This document shows positions 25,714-35,400 of a stretch of 64,000 nucleotides of DNA, in pieces; the stretch's first letter is position 1, and each line of letters opens with the position of its first letter. The translations under genes were made by a program, and so were the position numbers. Origin of the DNA: an uncultured Bacteroidales bacterium (GTDB lineage: Bacteria > Bacteroidota > Bacteroidia > Bacteroidales > Muribaculaceae); NCBI GenBank assembly GCA_900544535.1, contig UQVH01000011.1, positions 1-64,000 of the forward strand, written 5' to 3'. The notes under the pieces were generated by a model. That model searched no databases, was not told the DNA's origin, and worked only from the letters and a program-made list of their open reading frames with translations.

Positions 25714-26084
25714 CCAATATTGAAACCATCCGACAATATTGCCTCTCGCTCCCTAATACCAGCGAAGACATGGCTTTCGGCGAGGACTGTCTGCTTCTCC
25801 GAGTATGCGACAAGATTTTTGCATGTTACATTTTCGGTCGCGACCGGGACTTCGTGGTCAAATGCGATCCGGACTACGCACTCGATCTGCGTGACCGCTA
25901 TCCAGAAGAAATTCAGCCCGCATGGCACTGGAACAAGAAATACTGGAATGAGCTTAAACTCAACGGACCGTTAAGCGAAGACTTCATAAAATCTCTCATC
26001 CGCCACAGCTATTCCGAAGTCATCCGCAAGCTCCCGAAACGGACCATCGCCAACTGTCCCGAAATGGCCGCATATATCGAATAG
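25710..26084 (+). CDS. MmcQ/YjbR family protein (second copy)
   Basis: 124 residues. It begins MTNIETIRQYCLSLPNTSEDMAFG, parallel to the first copy, but keeps the canonical 'FVVKCDPDYALDLRDRYPE', 'HWNKKYWNELKLNG' and 'IKSLIRHSYSEVIRKLPK' segments. It is therefore a diverged paralog rather than a recent duplicate. Start ATGA overlaps the HAD-HD stop at 25710-25713. Last gene of the operon; no hairpin terminator is obvious in the 11 nt before the convergent GT2 gene. Confidence 0.9.
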   Translation: MTNIETIRQYCLSLPNTSEDMAFGEDCLLLRVCDKIFACYIFGRDRDFVVKCDPDYALDLRDRYPEEIQPAWHWNKKYWNELKLNGPLSEDFIKSLIRHSYSEVIRKLPKRTIANCPEMAAYIE

Positions 26085-26095
26085 ACCTGACAAAT

Positions 26096-27109
26096 TCAAG
26101 AGCCTGAAATGCGGTTATAGCTGCGATTTATGAAGCTAAGATAAAACGGCCGCGTCAATATGTTGTCGCCGATTCCGACGGGGAGCATCAGATAACGGGC
26201 CATGAATTTAAACAACGCTGGCAACGACGATGAATTTTGAGCAACCTTGTTGAGGGCCGCGAGTTCTTTTCTGATCAGTTCTTTGTCCGAAATCTGAGGC
26301 CAGACCTGAGCCTTGACTATAAAATTCATGGCTTTGAAAAGATAAGTACACTCTCCTCTGAAATCAGCCTCTCCGAAATGTTCTATCAGATTTCCCATTA
26401 TCTTTATACGGCTGAAAAAACTGCGTGTCTTGTCTTTACGATGGATTATGGAATCCGCATTATCGTTGCGATAATAATAAACCGGAGTGAAACAGAAGGC
26501 CACAAATCGGATATGGCGCGACGCACATACACGCCACATGTCATCCTCATGCAGAAGATCTTCACAGAAATACAGATCGTTTTCGCAAATGAATTCGCGC
26601 CTTATCAGTTTGCCGCATGCAGTCATCGGCATTTCTGAAAGCAGGTTTCGCGAGCACCACTGCCGGTCAGAGCTATATTCCGGGAACAACACAGGCGATA
26701 CGCAGAGAAAATCCATGAACCGCGTAGGATTCTTAAGCCACATATCGCCCTGTACGATGTCGACTCCGGGATATTTCCTCACAACGTCCGCCATTGCCGC
26801 GATCGCACCCGGAAGCAGACAATCATCACTATCAAGAAAAGAGATGTAATCGCCCGACGCATTTCTGATGCCGGTATTCCTCGTAGCAGAAAGGCCTCGG
26901 TTACGGTCATGTCCGACAATTTTAAATTGTATCGGACCTGAATAATCGGCAACCATATTCCGTACCACGTCCATGGAGTTGTCATTGCCGCAGTCATCCA
27001 CGACAATACACTCGATCTCGCAGCCGAAAGACTGATCCATCACCGACCGCAGACACTCTTCAACATATTTTTCAACATTATAAACCGGTATGATTACAGA
27101 AATTTTCAT
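26096..27109 (-). CDS. Family 2 glycosyltransferase
   Basis: 337 residues. GT-A fold: IIPVYNVEKYVEECLRSVMDQ at the N-terminus, VVDDCGNDNS, and the metal-binding DSDD near residue 95, followed by a C-terminal helical part. Such enzymes add a sugar to a growing surface polysaccharide from a nucleotide-sugar donor. Last gene of a four-gene minus-strand glycan cluster; donor and acceptor unknown. Confidence 0.92.
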   Translation of the reverse strand: MKISVIIPVYNVEKYVEECLRSVMDQSFGCEIECIVVDDCGNDNSMDVVRNMVADYSGPIQFKIVGHDRNRGLSATRNTGIRNASGDYISFLDSDDCLLPGAIAAMADVVRKYPGVDIVQGDMWLKNPTRFMDFLCVSPVLFPEYSSDRQWCSRNLLSEMPMTACGKLIRREFICENDLYFCEDLLHEDDMWRVCASRHIRFVAFCFTPVYYYRNDNADSIIHRKDKTRSFFSRIKIMGNLIEHFGEADFRGECTYLFKAMNFIVKAQVWPQISDKELIRKELAALNKVAQNSSSLPALFKFMARYLMLPVGIGDNILTRPFYLSFINRSYNRISGS

Positions 27110-27117
27110 GGCTTAAT

Positions 27118-28182
27118 TCATTGTTTATCCCCATTTACAAAATTACGACATCTTTCAATCAGAGAATTTGCAAGTCCTCTCCAAGTGTTTTTATTTGCAG
27201 GGATATTTTTCATTGATACAGGCAAGGACATGTCAAATTGTGGCACGAGATGACCATTCCGCAAACTGACCACATTCATCAATTCTTTTAAACCGACAAA
27301 GCGACAAAGACTTGACGAAGAATCATTCTCATTTGAAACAAAAATTACCGGTGTGTCAAGGCCCAAAGCGGGCAAAGCACAGTGTAAGCGCGAAGTGATT
27401 ATTAATGACGCGCCTGCATATAATTTAACCAAACGCTCAGCTTCATTTAAACGATCGCTATCTGTTTTAAAATCCTTCATATAGTGCACGGACTGCTGAG
27501 TGATATATTCGGAATTAACAATTATATCTTTTGAAAATATTTTTGAATACTCCCGAAAATACAATGCAATTTTTAAGATATTTCTAATCCTGTATTTACC
27601 CCCATAAAAATTCAATTCTTTTTTTGATACCAATCTCAAAATAGCTCCTGGATTGCAGATAGTGGTTATTACCGATCTGAGAACATTCGCTACCGTTAAT
27701 ATTCCATCATATAACGGATCGACTATATAAGTTTTCCCGTTTTTAAACTTAGAATGATATTTTTGTCCCAAAGTCAAAGTCAAACAACCGGAAAAATAAG
27801 ATTCAATTCCTTTCCCTTGCAAAATCCGCAATGTATGCAGATCACGACAGCCAATCGGCTCATATTGTTTTAAATAAGCGATTCCCGCGGGTGTCAGCAT
27901 TTTATCTTCATGTGATTCGTTCAGATGGAAAGCGACAAAAAGAGGATCAATCCGATCCGTCGGAGGCCAATTTTCAGGTCTGTGCATATACCATCCGTTC
28001 ATTATCATCTTACAGTTCTCACCCTCATAGCAATACAATTCTTCATCTCTGTCTATAAATCCATCAACATGAGGATAAAATTGTGATGCAGCCAACGCCT
28101 GTACATAATCGCCTATATTCACTCCTTCATGATGATTTTTACGGAGTGGATATTTTGAAACACTAAGCAATTTATATTTCAT
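27118..28182 (-). CDS. Polysaccharide pyruvyl transferase family protein
   Basis: 354 residues from the ATG at 28182; a GTG at 28194 overlapping the flippase stop as GTGA is an alternative. The pattern fits the CsaB-like family: NIGDYVQALAASQF near the N-terminus, GCRDLHTLRILQGKGI with FSGCLTLTL in the middle, and SRLHCALPALGLDTPVIFV near the C-terminus. Members put pyruvate ketals on surface glycans. The coding region is clearly AT-richer than the window average, which suggests import by transfer together with the flippase. Confidence 0.85.
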   Translation of the reverse strand: MKYKLLSVSKYPLRKNHHEGVNIGDYVQALAASQFYPHVDGFIDRDEELYCYEGENCKMIMNGWYMHRPENWPPTDRIDPLFVAFHLNESHEDKMLTPAGIAYLKQYEPIGCRDLHTLRILQGKGIESYFSGCLTLTLGQKYHSKFKNGKTYIVDPLYDGILTVANVLRSVITTICNPGAILRLVSKKELNFYGGKYRIRNILKIALYFREYSKIFSKDIIVNSEYITQQSVHYMKDFKTDSDRLNEAERLVKLYAGASLIITSRLHCALPALGLDTPVIFVSNENDSSSSLCRFVGLKELMNVVSLRNGHLVPQFDMSLPVSMKNIPANKNTWRGLANSLIERCRNFVNGDKQ

Positions 28183-28190
28183 CTGATTCT

Positions 28191-29753
28191 TCACTTCAAA
28201 GGGAAATGCAATTTTATCCGATCCAACACAAATTTACGATCAGACCTATTCAATACAAAAATCAAGGCCGATGCAAATCCGACAATTATCGTAAACAAAA
28301 CTCCGACAAGAAGACTACTCCAAGAGAAAGCAAGAAATATTATTTTAAACAAAATTGACACTCCGCTCAATATCAATACATTTACAGCATTTTTCAACAA
28401 CAGCGGATAAAAAGTCCACTTACCGAAACCAAGACATTTTGCTCCATATATCGGAAGGAAAGTCATTACTCTTATTATTCCATAAAAGACTCTTATTCCG
28501 GCCAATGCAATCAGGCGTAACATATTATCTTCAATAACGAACATTGCAAGCATAACTGTCGCAAATATGGCTATGGAATTATATAACAGATTTAAAGAAG
28601 AGTTTCTCACTTTATTTACAATCGTGAATATATTCCACAACGGTTCCTGAGGTAACGCGAAAATCTGCGCCAGACAACCCAGACATGTCAGCCAATATAA
28701 TAATGAGGCATCCTCCGTAGGCAACCACAATTTATAGAATATATCTCCATAGGCAAAAAGCAGACTGAGTGGAATACAACTGAAAAAGCCGGTCAGTCTA
28801 ACTGATCGAAGCAATTCTTTTTTCAATCCGTCATAATCCTTAACGGCATAGAGACGTGTAAATTCAGGCGCGAAATTTCCTGACAGCATACTGAAAAATC
28901 CAAGAATCATCATCGGGATAATCTGCGTGATCGACAATATGCCCATAGCGCCCGCACTGATAAAAATATTTGCCAACAGCAGATCAAAACCTCTTGACAG
29001 CATTTCGCTCAAACGCGAAACCAGATTCCATGCACCGGCAGCTGTTACCTCTTTTAAATATTTAAATTCAAAATATTTCCGGCTGATATGCAATTCTGGA
29101 GTAAGCAAACAGTAGAAATAGTAATTGGACCCAATTACATAAATATCCATTATTATCACTGTAATCCCTATATACCATAAATGTGGCATAAAAAAGCCAA
29201 ACAACAACAGGAGCAAGGTCACTCTGATGAAACTGCCGATCACATTTCTGATATTTGTAATATCAAGCCTGTTGCGAATAAAAGCACCGATAGAAATCAC
29301 ACCTGTCATCAGTCCGAGTACCGATGAGCATCCCAACATGACAAACAAAGCCTGCACATCGCCGACAAGATTATCAGGAATATTGATCAAATCCGGCAAA
29401 AACACAGCCGTCAATACAATAGCCAAAAGAATTATCGCCGAAAGAATCAGATTCGTATAAAATATCGACGACATATATCTGTTGGCCTCGTAAAAATTCC
29501 CTTCATGAACTTTCACCGTGATAAAACGGCCAGCCATAGAATTTACAGCAATTGTCAGCAATCCGCTATAACCGATTATATTGTTCGAAAGTCCTATAAA
29601 GCCATAAGCAGCCGTACCCAACTTACCCACAATAAACGGCGTAAGGAAAAATGAAACACAAAGATTCAATGCAAACACACAAATCCCCGACAGCATATTT
29701 ACTGCCATTTGCCTGTGAGCCGATCGTTCCTTTACAATAGCCATTTGCGACAT
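28191..29753 (-). CDS. Oligosaccharide flippase (Wzx/MATE-like)
   Basis: 520 residues, about 12-14 membrane segments, beginning at the ATG at 29753 (a second ATG three codons on is possible). The N-terminal pattern NMLSGICVFALNLCVSFFLTPFIVGKLGTAAYG is typical of polysaccharide exporters of the MOP superfamily, which flip undecaprenyl-linked repeat units across the inner membrane. AT-rich like its downstream neighbour. It lies within the GT4-flippase-pyruvyltransferase-GT2 cluster. Confidence 0.9.
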   Translation of the reverse strand: MSQMAIVKERSAHRQMAVNMLSGICVFALNLCVSFFLTPFIVGKLGTAAYGFIGLSNNIIGYSGLLTIAVNSMAGRFITVKVHEGNFYEANRYMSSIFYTNLILSAIILLAIVLTAVFLPDLINIPDNLVGDVQALFVMLGCSSVLGLMTGVISIGAFIRNRLDITNIRNVIGSFIRVTLLLLLFGFFMPHLWYIGITVIIMDIYVIGSNYYFYCLLTPELHISRKYFEFKYLKEVTAAGAWNLVSRLSEMLSRGFDLLLANIFISAGAMGILSITQIIPMMILGFFSMLSGNFAPEFTRLYAVKDYDGLKKELLRSVRLTGFFSCIPLSLLFAYGDIFYKLWLPTEDASLLYWLTCLGCLAQIFALPQEPLWNIFTIVNKVRNSSLNLLYNSIAIFATVMLAMFVIEDNMLRLIALAGIRVFYGIIRVMTFLPIYGAKCLGFGKWTFYPLLLKNAVNVLILSGVSILFKIIFLAFSWSSLLVGVLFTIIVGFASALIFVLNRSDRKFVLDRIKLHFPLK

Positions 29754-29772
29754 TACCTATAAAAATCTGTGG

Positions 29773-30924
29773 TTATATGTCCTCTTTCCCGCTGATTGCA
29801 GCGTATATCTGATCAATTGTCCTTTCTGGGCAGAAGGTTTCGGAACGACGCAATGCCGTTGACGCATAATGGTCGCGACGCTTATGATCCTCCAGCAGAG
29901 TCTTGATCTGATGCGCGATGTCATCCACATCTTTCGATGTAAGAATACCGGCATCATCCGCAAGCAGCTCGGTAGGGCCGGTTATCGCAGTCGCAACTAT
30001 CGGTTTACCCAAGCACAGTGCTTCTGAAATAACGACAGGAAGTCCCTCTGCATCGGAAGTCAGAACGAAAGCATCTGAATTCTTTATCAGAGGATACGGA
30101 TTGGCAAGGAATCCACAGAAAACAATTCTGTCATCCACTTTCAAATCCACGGCCAACTGACGCAGATCTGCGTCCAGTTCACCCTCTCCCACGATCCAGG
30201 CCTCTACGTCCACGCCATATTCATGCCACAATCCGGCAATGACTCTGATCAGACGGTCCTGACGTTTTTGTGCGGTAAGGCGCCCGACATTGCAAATGAC
30301 AAATTTATGAGATCTTGAAACAGGACATGGCCCGGCACCGAGTTTTACGATCTTATCCTTTTCAATCAGATTATAGATGACACGCGAGGGGAAATCCTGT
30401 GCGAATAATTTGGCAAAGGCATCACGGGCTCTCTCCGACACAAATATGACTTCATCCATACCCTTATAGGCCGATATTTCTTCATCGCCAGTTGCAAAAA
30501 ATCCTGCCGAATAATGATTGGCCGACATATCTGTGTGGACCCACGAAATATTACGTCTGGCTCTTGACTGCAATCTTGAATGCATGGCCACACTCCATCC
30601 TTCCATAAACGAAATTATGCAATCGTATCGCGGACTAAGGCCTAATGCTCTCCATAATTTCAGCTTTGGCCAAATATTGCGGGGACATAGTTTTTCTGTC
30701 CAGCGGTTAAAGAGCAATCTCCACCCCAGCAACTTCACATCAGGGTCGAATACCCTCAGTTTTACTTCTTTAGGAAGAGATGAAAGGTAGACGCCGTATT
30801 TCTGAAACAGCAGGAGTGTCACATCAAACCGCTCATAGTCAAAACGGTTAAGAATATCACACAGGACCTTCTCTGCACCGCCTCCGGCAAGAGAGTATTG
30901 GATTATGAGAAGTTTCTGTTTCAT
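29773..30924 (-). CDS. Family 4 glycosyltransferase
   Basis: 383 residues, GT-B fold. The N-terminal GGGAEKVLCDIL motif, 'NVGRLTAQKRQDRLIRV' at the domain junction, and the donor-binding E-x7-E in DAEGLPVVISEALCLGKPIVAT are intact. First gene of the glycan cluster, 19 nt upstream of the flippase. I could not identify a clear -7 box ahead of it. Confidence 0.92.
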   Translation of the reverse strand: MKQKLLIIQYSLAGGGAEKVLCDILNRFDYERFDVTLLLFQKYGVYLSSLPKEVKLRVFDPDVKLLGWRLLFNRWTEKLCPRNIWPKLKLWRALGLSPRYDCIISFMEGWSVAMHSRLQSRARRNISWVHTDMSANHYSAGFFATGDEEISAYKGMDEVIFVSERARDAFAKLFAQDFPSRVIYNLIEKDKIVKLGAGPCPVSRSHKFVICNVGRLTAQKRQDRLIRVIAGLWHEYGVDVEAWIVGEGELDADLRQLAVDLKVDDRIVFCGFLANPYPLIKNSDAFVLTSDAEGLPVVISEALCLGKPIVATAITGPTELLADDAGILTSKDVDDIAHQIKTLLEDHKRRDHYASTALRRSETFCPERTIDQIYAAISGKEDI

Positions 30925-31019
30925 GTTTGGTTTATTGTCTCTGGGGGATAGCCGCTTTAAACGACAAGTACAAAGCGGAAAAGCCTCATGGATTATCGTC
31001 AGTCACACTAAAAAGAGAA

Positions 31020-31056
31020 GAAACAGGCTGTCGGGGCGATACCGACTGCCTGTTTC
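31020..31056 (-). terminator. Terminator of tRNA-Gly
   Basis: Arms GAAACAGGC and GCCTGTTTC extended by CCGAC/GTCGG with a bulge; followed on the minus strand by CTTTTTAG. Confidence 0.75.
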
Positions 31057-31063
31057 GAAGGAG

Positions 31064-31136
31064 AGCGGCAAACGAGGCTCGAACTCGCGACCCTCAGCTT
31101 GGGAAGCTGATGCTCTACCAACTGAGCTACTGCCGC
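31064..31136 (-). tRNA. tRNA-Gly (anticodon CCC)
   Basis: Cloverleaf on the minus strand: acceptor GCGGCAG/TTGCCGC (one G-U), D-stem GCTC/GAGC, anticodon stem TCAGC/GCTGA with loop TTCCCAA, T-stem GCGAG/CTCGT. The loop gives anticodon CCC, reading GGG. CCA is not encoded. It borders the glycan cluster. Confidence 0.93.
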
Positions 31137-31256
31137 ATCGCGTATTCAAAATTTTACGGATGCAAAAGTAAGTGTTTTTTTCGAAATCCCGAAATAATTG
31201 CACTGCTTTTCTTTTATTTTCACAATTGTTTATCTCTTACTCTCGGAGAAATACGC

Positions 31257-31264
31257 TAACTTTG
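31257..31264 (+). promoter_or_regulatory. -7 promoter box deciding the start of the TIGR04076 gene
   Basis: TAACTTTG lies 8 nt upstream of the ATG at 31273, so a longer in-frame reading from 31198 cannot be the translated form. Confidence 0.55.
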
Positions 31265-31272
31265 CGGGTATA

Positions 31273-31689
31273 ATGGATCGCCGTCATTTCTGCAAAATAG
31301 CATCGTTGGCAGCCGGAGCACTCGGATTGGGATCGCTTCCGGCTCTTGCTTCATCTACCGAATCTCAAAAACAATCTGCTTCCGCCGGACTCTCACTGAT
31401 GCCCCACCCCGGCTGCCGTCTGACCATCTTGCGACGCGAATGTCATAATGATCTCCAAGCCCTGTTTCTCGACGACCCTGAAACAGGGCCATGTTCATTG
31501 TTCCGCAGCGGCGACGAGTTCCGTTTCGCAGCCGGCGACAGTTGTCCCGACAATTTCTGTCCGCGCCTTTGGGAATCTCTCTGTTCAACTCTCGGAGGAG
31601 CCGTCTGCACTGAGGCTCTTGAAGAGAACACTCTGATTCTCACATGTCCGGACGGCACCCGGCCTGTAATCGTCCGCATCGACCTCTGA
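31273..31689 (+). CDS. TIGR04076 family protein with Tat-like signal
   Basis: 138 residues. The C-terminal ~90 match the uncharacterised TIGR04076 pattern: 'GPCSLFRSGDEF', 'CPDNFCPRLWESL' and the closing CPDGTRPVIVRIDL. The N-terminus MDRRHFCKIASLAAGALGLGSLPALA has twin arginines, a hydrophobic stretch and an ALA cleavage site, i.e. a Tat signal peptide. Cysteines suggest metal or cofactor binding before export, but no cofactor is known for the family. It may be cotranscribed with the nitroreductase 45 nt downstream. Confidence 0.82.
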   Translation: MDRRHFCKIASLAAGALGLGSLPALASSTESQKQSASAGLSLMPHPGCRLTILRRECHNDLQALFLDDPETGPCSLFRSGDEFRFAAGDSCPDNFCPRLWESLCSTLGGAVCTEALEENTLILTCPDGTRPVIVRIDL

Positions 31690-31733
31690 AAACAATTCAA
31701 CTAAACTTATTATAACCTCTTCACGTTCTCATT

Positions 31734-32348
31734 ATGAAAAAATCATCAATCATAGCCGTCATGACAGCAATAACACTTTCCGCCTGCTCATCCGCCAACA
31801 GCGAATCCGGCAATACCAACTCCATATCGGCCACTGATGCCGCAATCGAAAATATTATGACACGCACAAGCGTGCGCGACTATACGGACACCCCTATTCC
31901 CGAAGCTACTATTGACACCCTGCTGCGCGCAGGCATGGCCGCTCCGACAGCCGTCAACCGTCAGCCATGGAAATTCATAGTCGTCACCGAGCGTGCAAGT
32001 CTCGACTCTCTCGCACAAGGCAACTGGCGACCAGCAGCAAAAGCCCAGGCTGCCATCATCGTCTGCGGCGATCTCACCAACCCGCTCGAAGGTGAGGGCC
32101 GTGACTACTGGGTGCAGGACTGCTCGGCAGCAACTGAAAACATTCTTCTCGCCGCCCATGCCGTAGGTCTCGGAGCCGTCTGGTGCGGATGCTACCCTAT
32201 CAGCGAACGTGTGGCCATCGTCAAGAATCTTTTTGGAATTCCTGAAGAGATAATCCCGATGAGCATAGTGATGCTCGGCTATCCCAAAGGCGAACAGACA
32301 CCCAAAGACAAGTACAAGGCTGACAATATCCACTACAACAAATGGTAA
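31734..32348 (+). CDS. Nitroreductase-family lipoprotein
   Basis: 204 residues. Residues ~45-204 are an FMN-dependent nitroreductase domain: 'MTRTSVRDYTDTPIPEATID', 'AAPTAVNRQPWKFIVV', and the C-terminal 'GAVWCGCYP...IPMSIVMLGYPKGE'. The N-terminus is a lipoprotein signal with lipobox LSAC at about residue 18. Nitroreductases are usually cytoplasmic, so an envelope-anchored member that must acquire FMN outside is unusual. Neighbouring Tat-signal protein may be related in function (inference). Confidence 0.9.
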   Translation: MKKSSIIAVMTAITLSACSSANSESGNTNSISATDAAIENIMTRTSVRDYTDTPIPEATIDTLLRAGMAAPTAVNRQPWKFIVVTERASLDSLAQGNWRPAAKAQAAIIVCGDLTNPLEGEGRDYWVQDCSAATENILLAAHAVGLGAVWCGCYPISERVAIVKNLFGIPEEIIPMSIVMLGYPKGEQTPKDKYKADNIHYNKW

Positions 32349-32373
32349 TTTAGGTTATTCGGGAAATAATTTG

Positions 32374-32381
32374 TAATTTTG
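32374..32381 (+). promoter_or_regulatory. -7 promoter box of ileS
   Basis: TAATTTTG, 58 nt before the ileS ATG. Confidence 0.5.
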
Positions 32382-32439
32382 CAAAAATTTTCAGATAACA
32401 CCTATCAATAATAGATAGCTTTTAGCAAAAAATAAACCA

Positions 32440-35400
32440 ATGGCAAAAAGATTCCCTGAATACAGCGGCTTGAACCTGCCGGAAATCAATGACTCGGTGC
32501 TTGAGAAATGGAGTGCCGAAGATGTGTTCGCCCGCACTATGTCGGAGCGCGAAGGATGTCCCTCATTCGTCTTTTTCGAAGGACCGCCCTCAGCCAACGG
32601 TAAACCCGGTATCCACCACGTACTTGCCCGCACCATCAAAGACATTTTCTGCCGCTACAAGACCATGCAGGGTTTTCAGGTTAAGCGTAAAGCCGGATGG
32701 GACACCCACGGTCTGCCCGTGGAACTCGGCGTGGAAAAAAATCTCGGAATCACCAAGGAAGACATCGGCAAAAAGATCTCTGTCGACGAATACAACGCAG
32801 CCTGCCGCCGTGAAGTCATGAAATACACCGGCGAATGGGAAGACCTCACCCGCCGCATGGGCTATTGGGTCGATATGCCAAACGCTTATATCACCTACGA
32901 CAACCGCTACATCGAAAGCGTGTGGTGGCTGCTCGGCGAACTCTACAAAAAAGGCTATCTCTATAAAGGTTACACCATCCAGCCCTATTCTCCCGCCGCC
33001 GGTACAGGTCTCAGCTCCCACGAGCTTAACCAGCCAGGATGCTATCGCGATGTGAAAGACACCACCTGCGTGGCCCAGTTCCGTGTGCTCGATGACAACG
33101 CACCCGCACTCGCTCCCTATCGCGATCTGCTATTCAAGTGGGGCACTCCCTACTTCCTCGCATGGACAACTACCCCCTGGACTCTCCCATCGAACACGGC
33201 TCTCGCCGTCGGTCCGGAGATCCTCTACAACATTGTCCGCACCTACAATCCCTATTCCGGCAAACCCGTCACCGTTGTCGCCGCCGACGCTCTCATGGGC
33301 TCGCTCTTCAACGCCAAGGCCAAGGATCTGCCCCTCGACAGCTATTCAAAGGGTGACAAACTGGTCCCCTATGAAGTGGTCGCTCAGGTCAAAGGGCTTG
33401 ACCTCGTAGGCATCAACTACGAGCAGCTTCTCCCCTGGGTCAATCCCGGCGAAGGCGCATTCCGAGTGATCCCAGGCGACTATGTGACCACCGAAGACGG
33501 TACCGGCATCGTACACATCGCAGGAACATTCGGCGCCGATGACCTCCGTGTGTCCAAGCAGAACGCCATCCCGCCGCTCCACCTCATCGACCGCGACGGC
33601 AACATCCGCCCGATGGTCGATCTGAAAGGCCGCTTCTACCTTCTCTCAGACCTCGATCCGAAATTCGTCGAGGAAATGGTGGATGTCGAAGCCTATACCC
33701 CCTGGCAGGGACAGTATGTGAAAAACGCCTACGATCCCGCTGCCACTGAAGATACCGAAACCCTCGACGTAAAGATCTGCATGGAACTCAAAGCCACCGA
33801 CAAGGTCTTCAAGATCGAGAAACATACCCACAACTATCCACACTGCTGGCGTACCGACAAACCGGTGCTCTACTATCCGCTCGACTCCTGGTTCATCAAG
33901 ACGACCGCCGTACGCGAACGTCTCATGGAACTCAACGACGGAATCAAGTGGAAACCTGCTTCGACAGGCAGCGGTCGTTTCGGCAAATGGCTTGAGAACC
34001 TTCAGGACTGGAACCTCTCGCGCAGCCGCTACTGGGGCACCCCGCTCCCGATCTGGCGCACGGAAGACGGCGCTGAAGAGCTTTGCATCAGTTCTGTCGA
34101 ACAGCTTTACAATGAGATCGAACGTGCTGTAGAAGCAGGTCTCATGGCCGAGAATCCTTATAAGAAAGCCGGTTTCGTCCCCGGTGACTACGATAAGGCC
34201 AACTACGAGAAGATCGACCTCCACCGTCCTTATGTCGATGATATCGTCCTGCTCTCACCCTCCGGCAAAGCTATGCGCCGCGAGAAAGACCTCATCGACG
34301 TGTGGTTCGACTCAGGCTCCATGCCCTACGCACAGATCCATTACCCCTTTGAAAACAAAGAGGCATTCGACAAACGCGAAGTCTATCCCGCCGACTTCAT
34401 CGCCGAAGGTGTCGACCAGACACGCGGATGGTTCTTCACCCTCCACGCCATCGCCGGCATGGTCTTCGATTCGATCGCTTACAAAACCGTTATCTCCAAC
34501 GGCCTCGTGCTCGACAAATACGGCAACAAAATGTCGAAGCGTCTCGGCAACGCCGTCGATCCCTTCGGTCAGATCGGCCAGTATGGCGCTGACCCCGTGC
34601 GCTGGTACATGATCTCCAACTCATCGCCGTGGGACAACCTGAAATATGACGAAAAAGGTGTGCTTGAGACTTCACGCAAGCTCTTCTCGACACTCTACAA
34701 CACATACAGCTTCTTCGCGCTCTATGCCAACGTCGACAACTTCGACCCCGAAGCTCCGCAGGTGCCCGTTGAAAAGCGTCCCGAAATCGACCGCTGGATT
34801 CTCTCGCTTCTCAATACACTTATCAAGGAAGTCACCGAGGCTCTGGACGATTACGAACCCACCCGCGCTGCACGCGCCATCGGCGAATTTGTCGGCGACA
34901 ACCTTTCAAACTGGTATGTACGCCTCAACCGCAAGCGTTTCTGGGGCGGCGACATGACCGAGGACAAACTCGCGGCTTATCAGACACTCTACACCTGTCT
35001 GCGCACCGTCACCCTCCTCATGGCTCCGTTCGCACCCTTCTTCGCCGACCGTCTGTACCGCGACCTTACAGGTTCGGAAAATTCTATCCATCTCGACCAC
35101 TATCCCGTGGCCGATCCCGCACTCATTGATCCAGATCTCGAAGAGCGTCAGAAACTCGCTCAGGACATCACCTCCATGGCTCTCGCACTCCGCCGCAAAG
35201 TCAACCTCAAGGTGCGCCAGCCGCTCCACTCGATCATGGTCCCCGTGGCCGACGAAAAGCGCCGTGCAGCAGTCGAGGCTATCATGGATCTCGTCAAGAG
35301 CGAGATCAACGTCAAGGATCTCAAGATTGTCGGCAACGACGAAGGCATCCTTGTCAAGAGTGTCAAACCGGACTTCAAGAAACTCGGTCCGAAATTCGGC

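Noticed and set aside
26096..31136. Integrated element at tRNA-Gly
   Set aside because: No integrase, attachment-site duplication or phage gene is visible; kept only as a composition-based suspicion.
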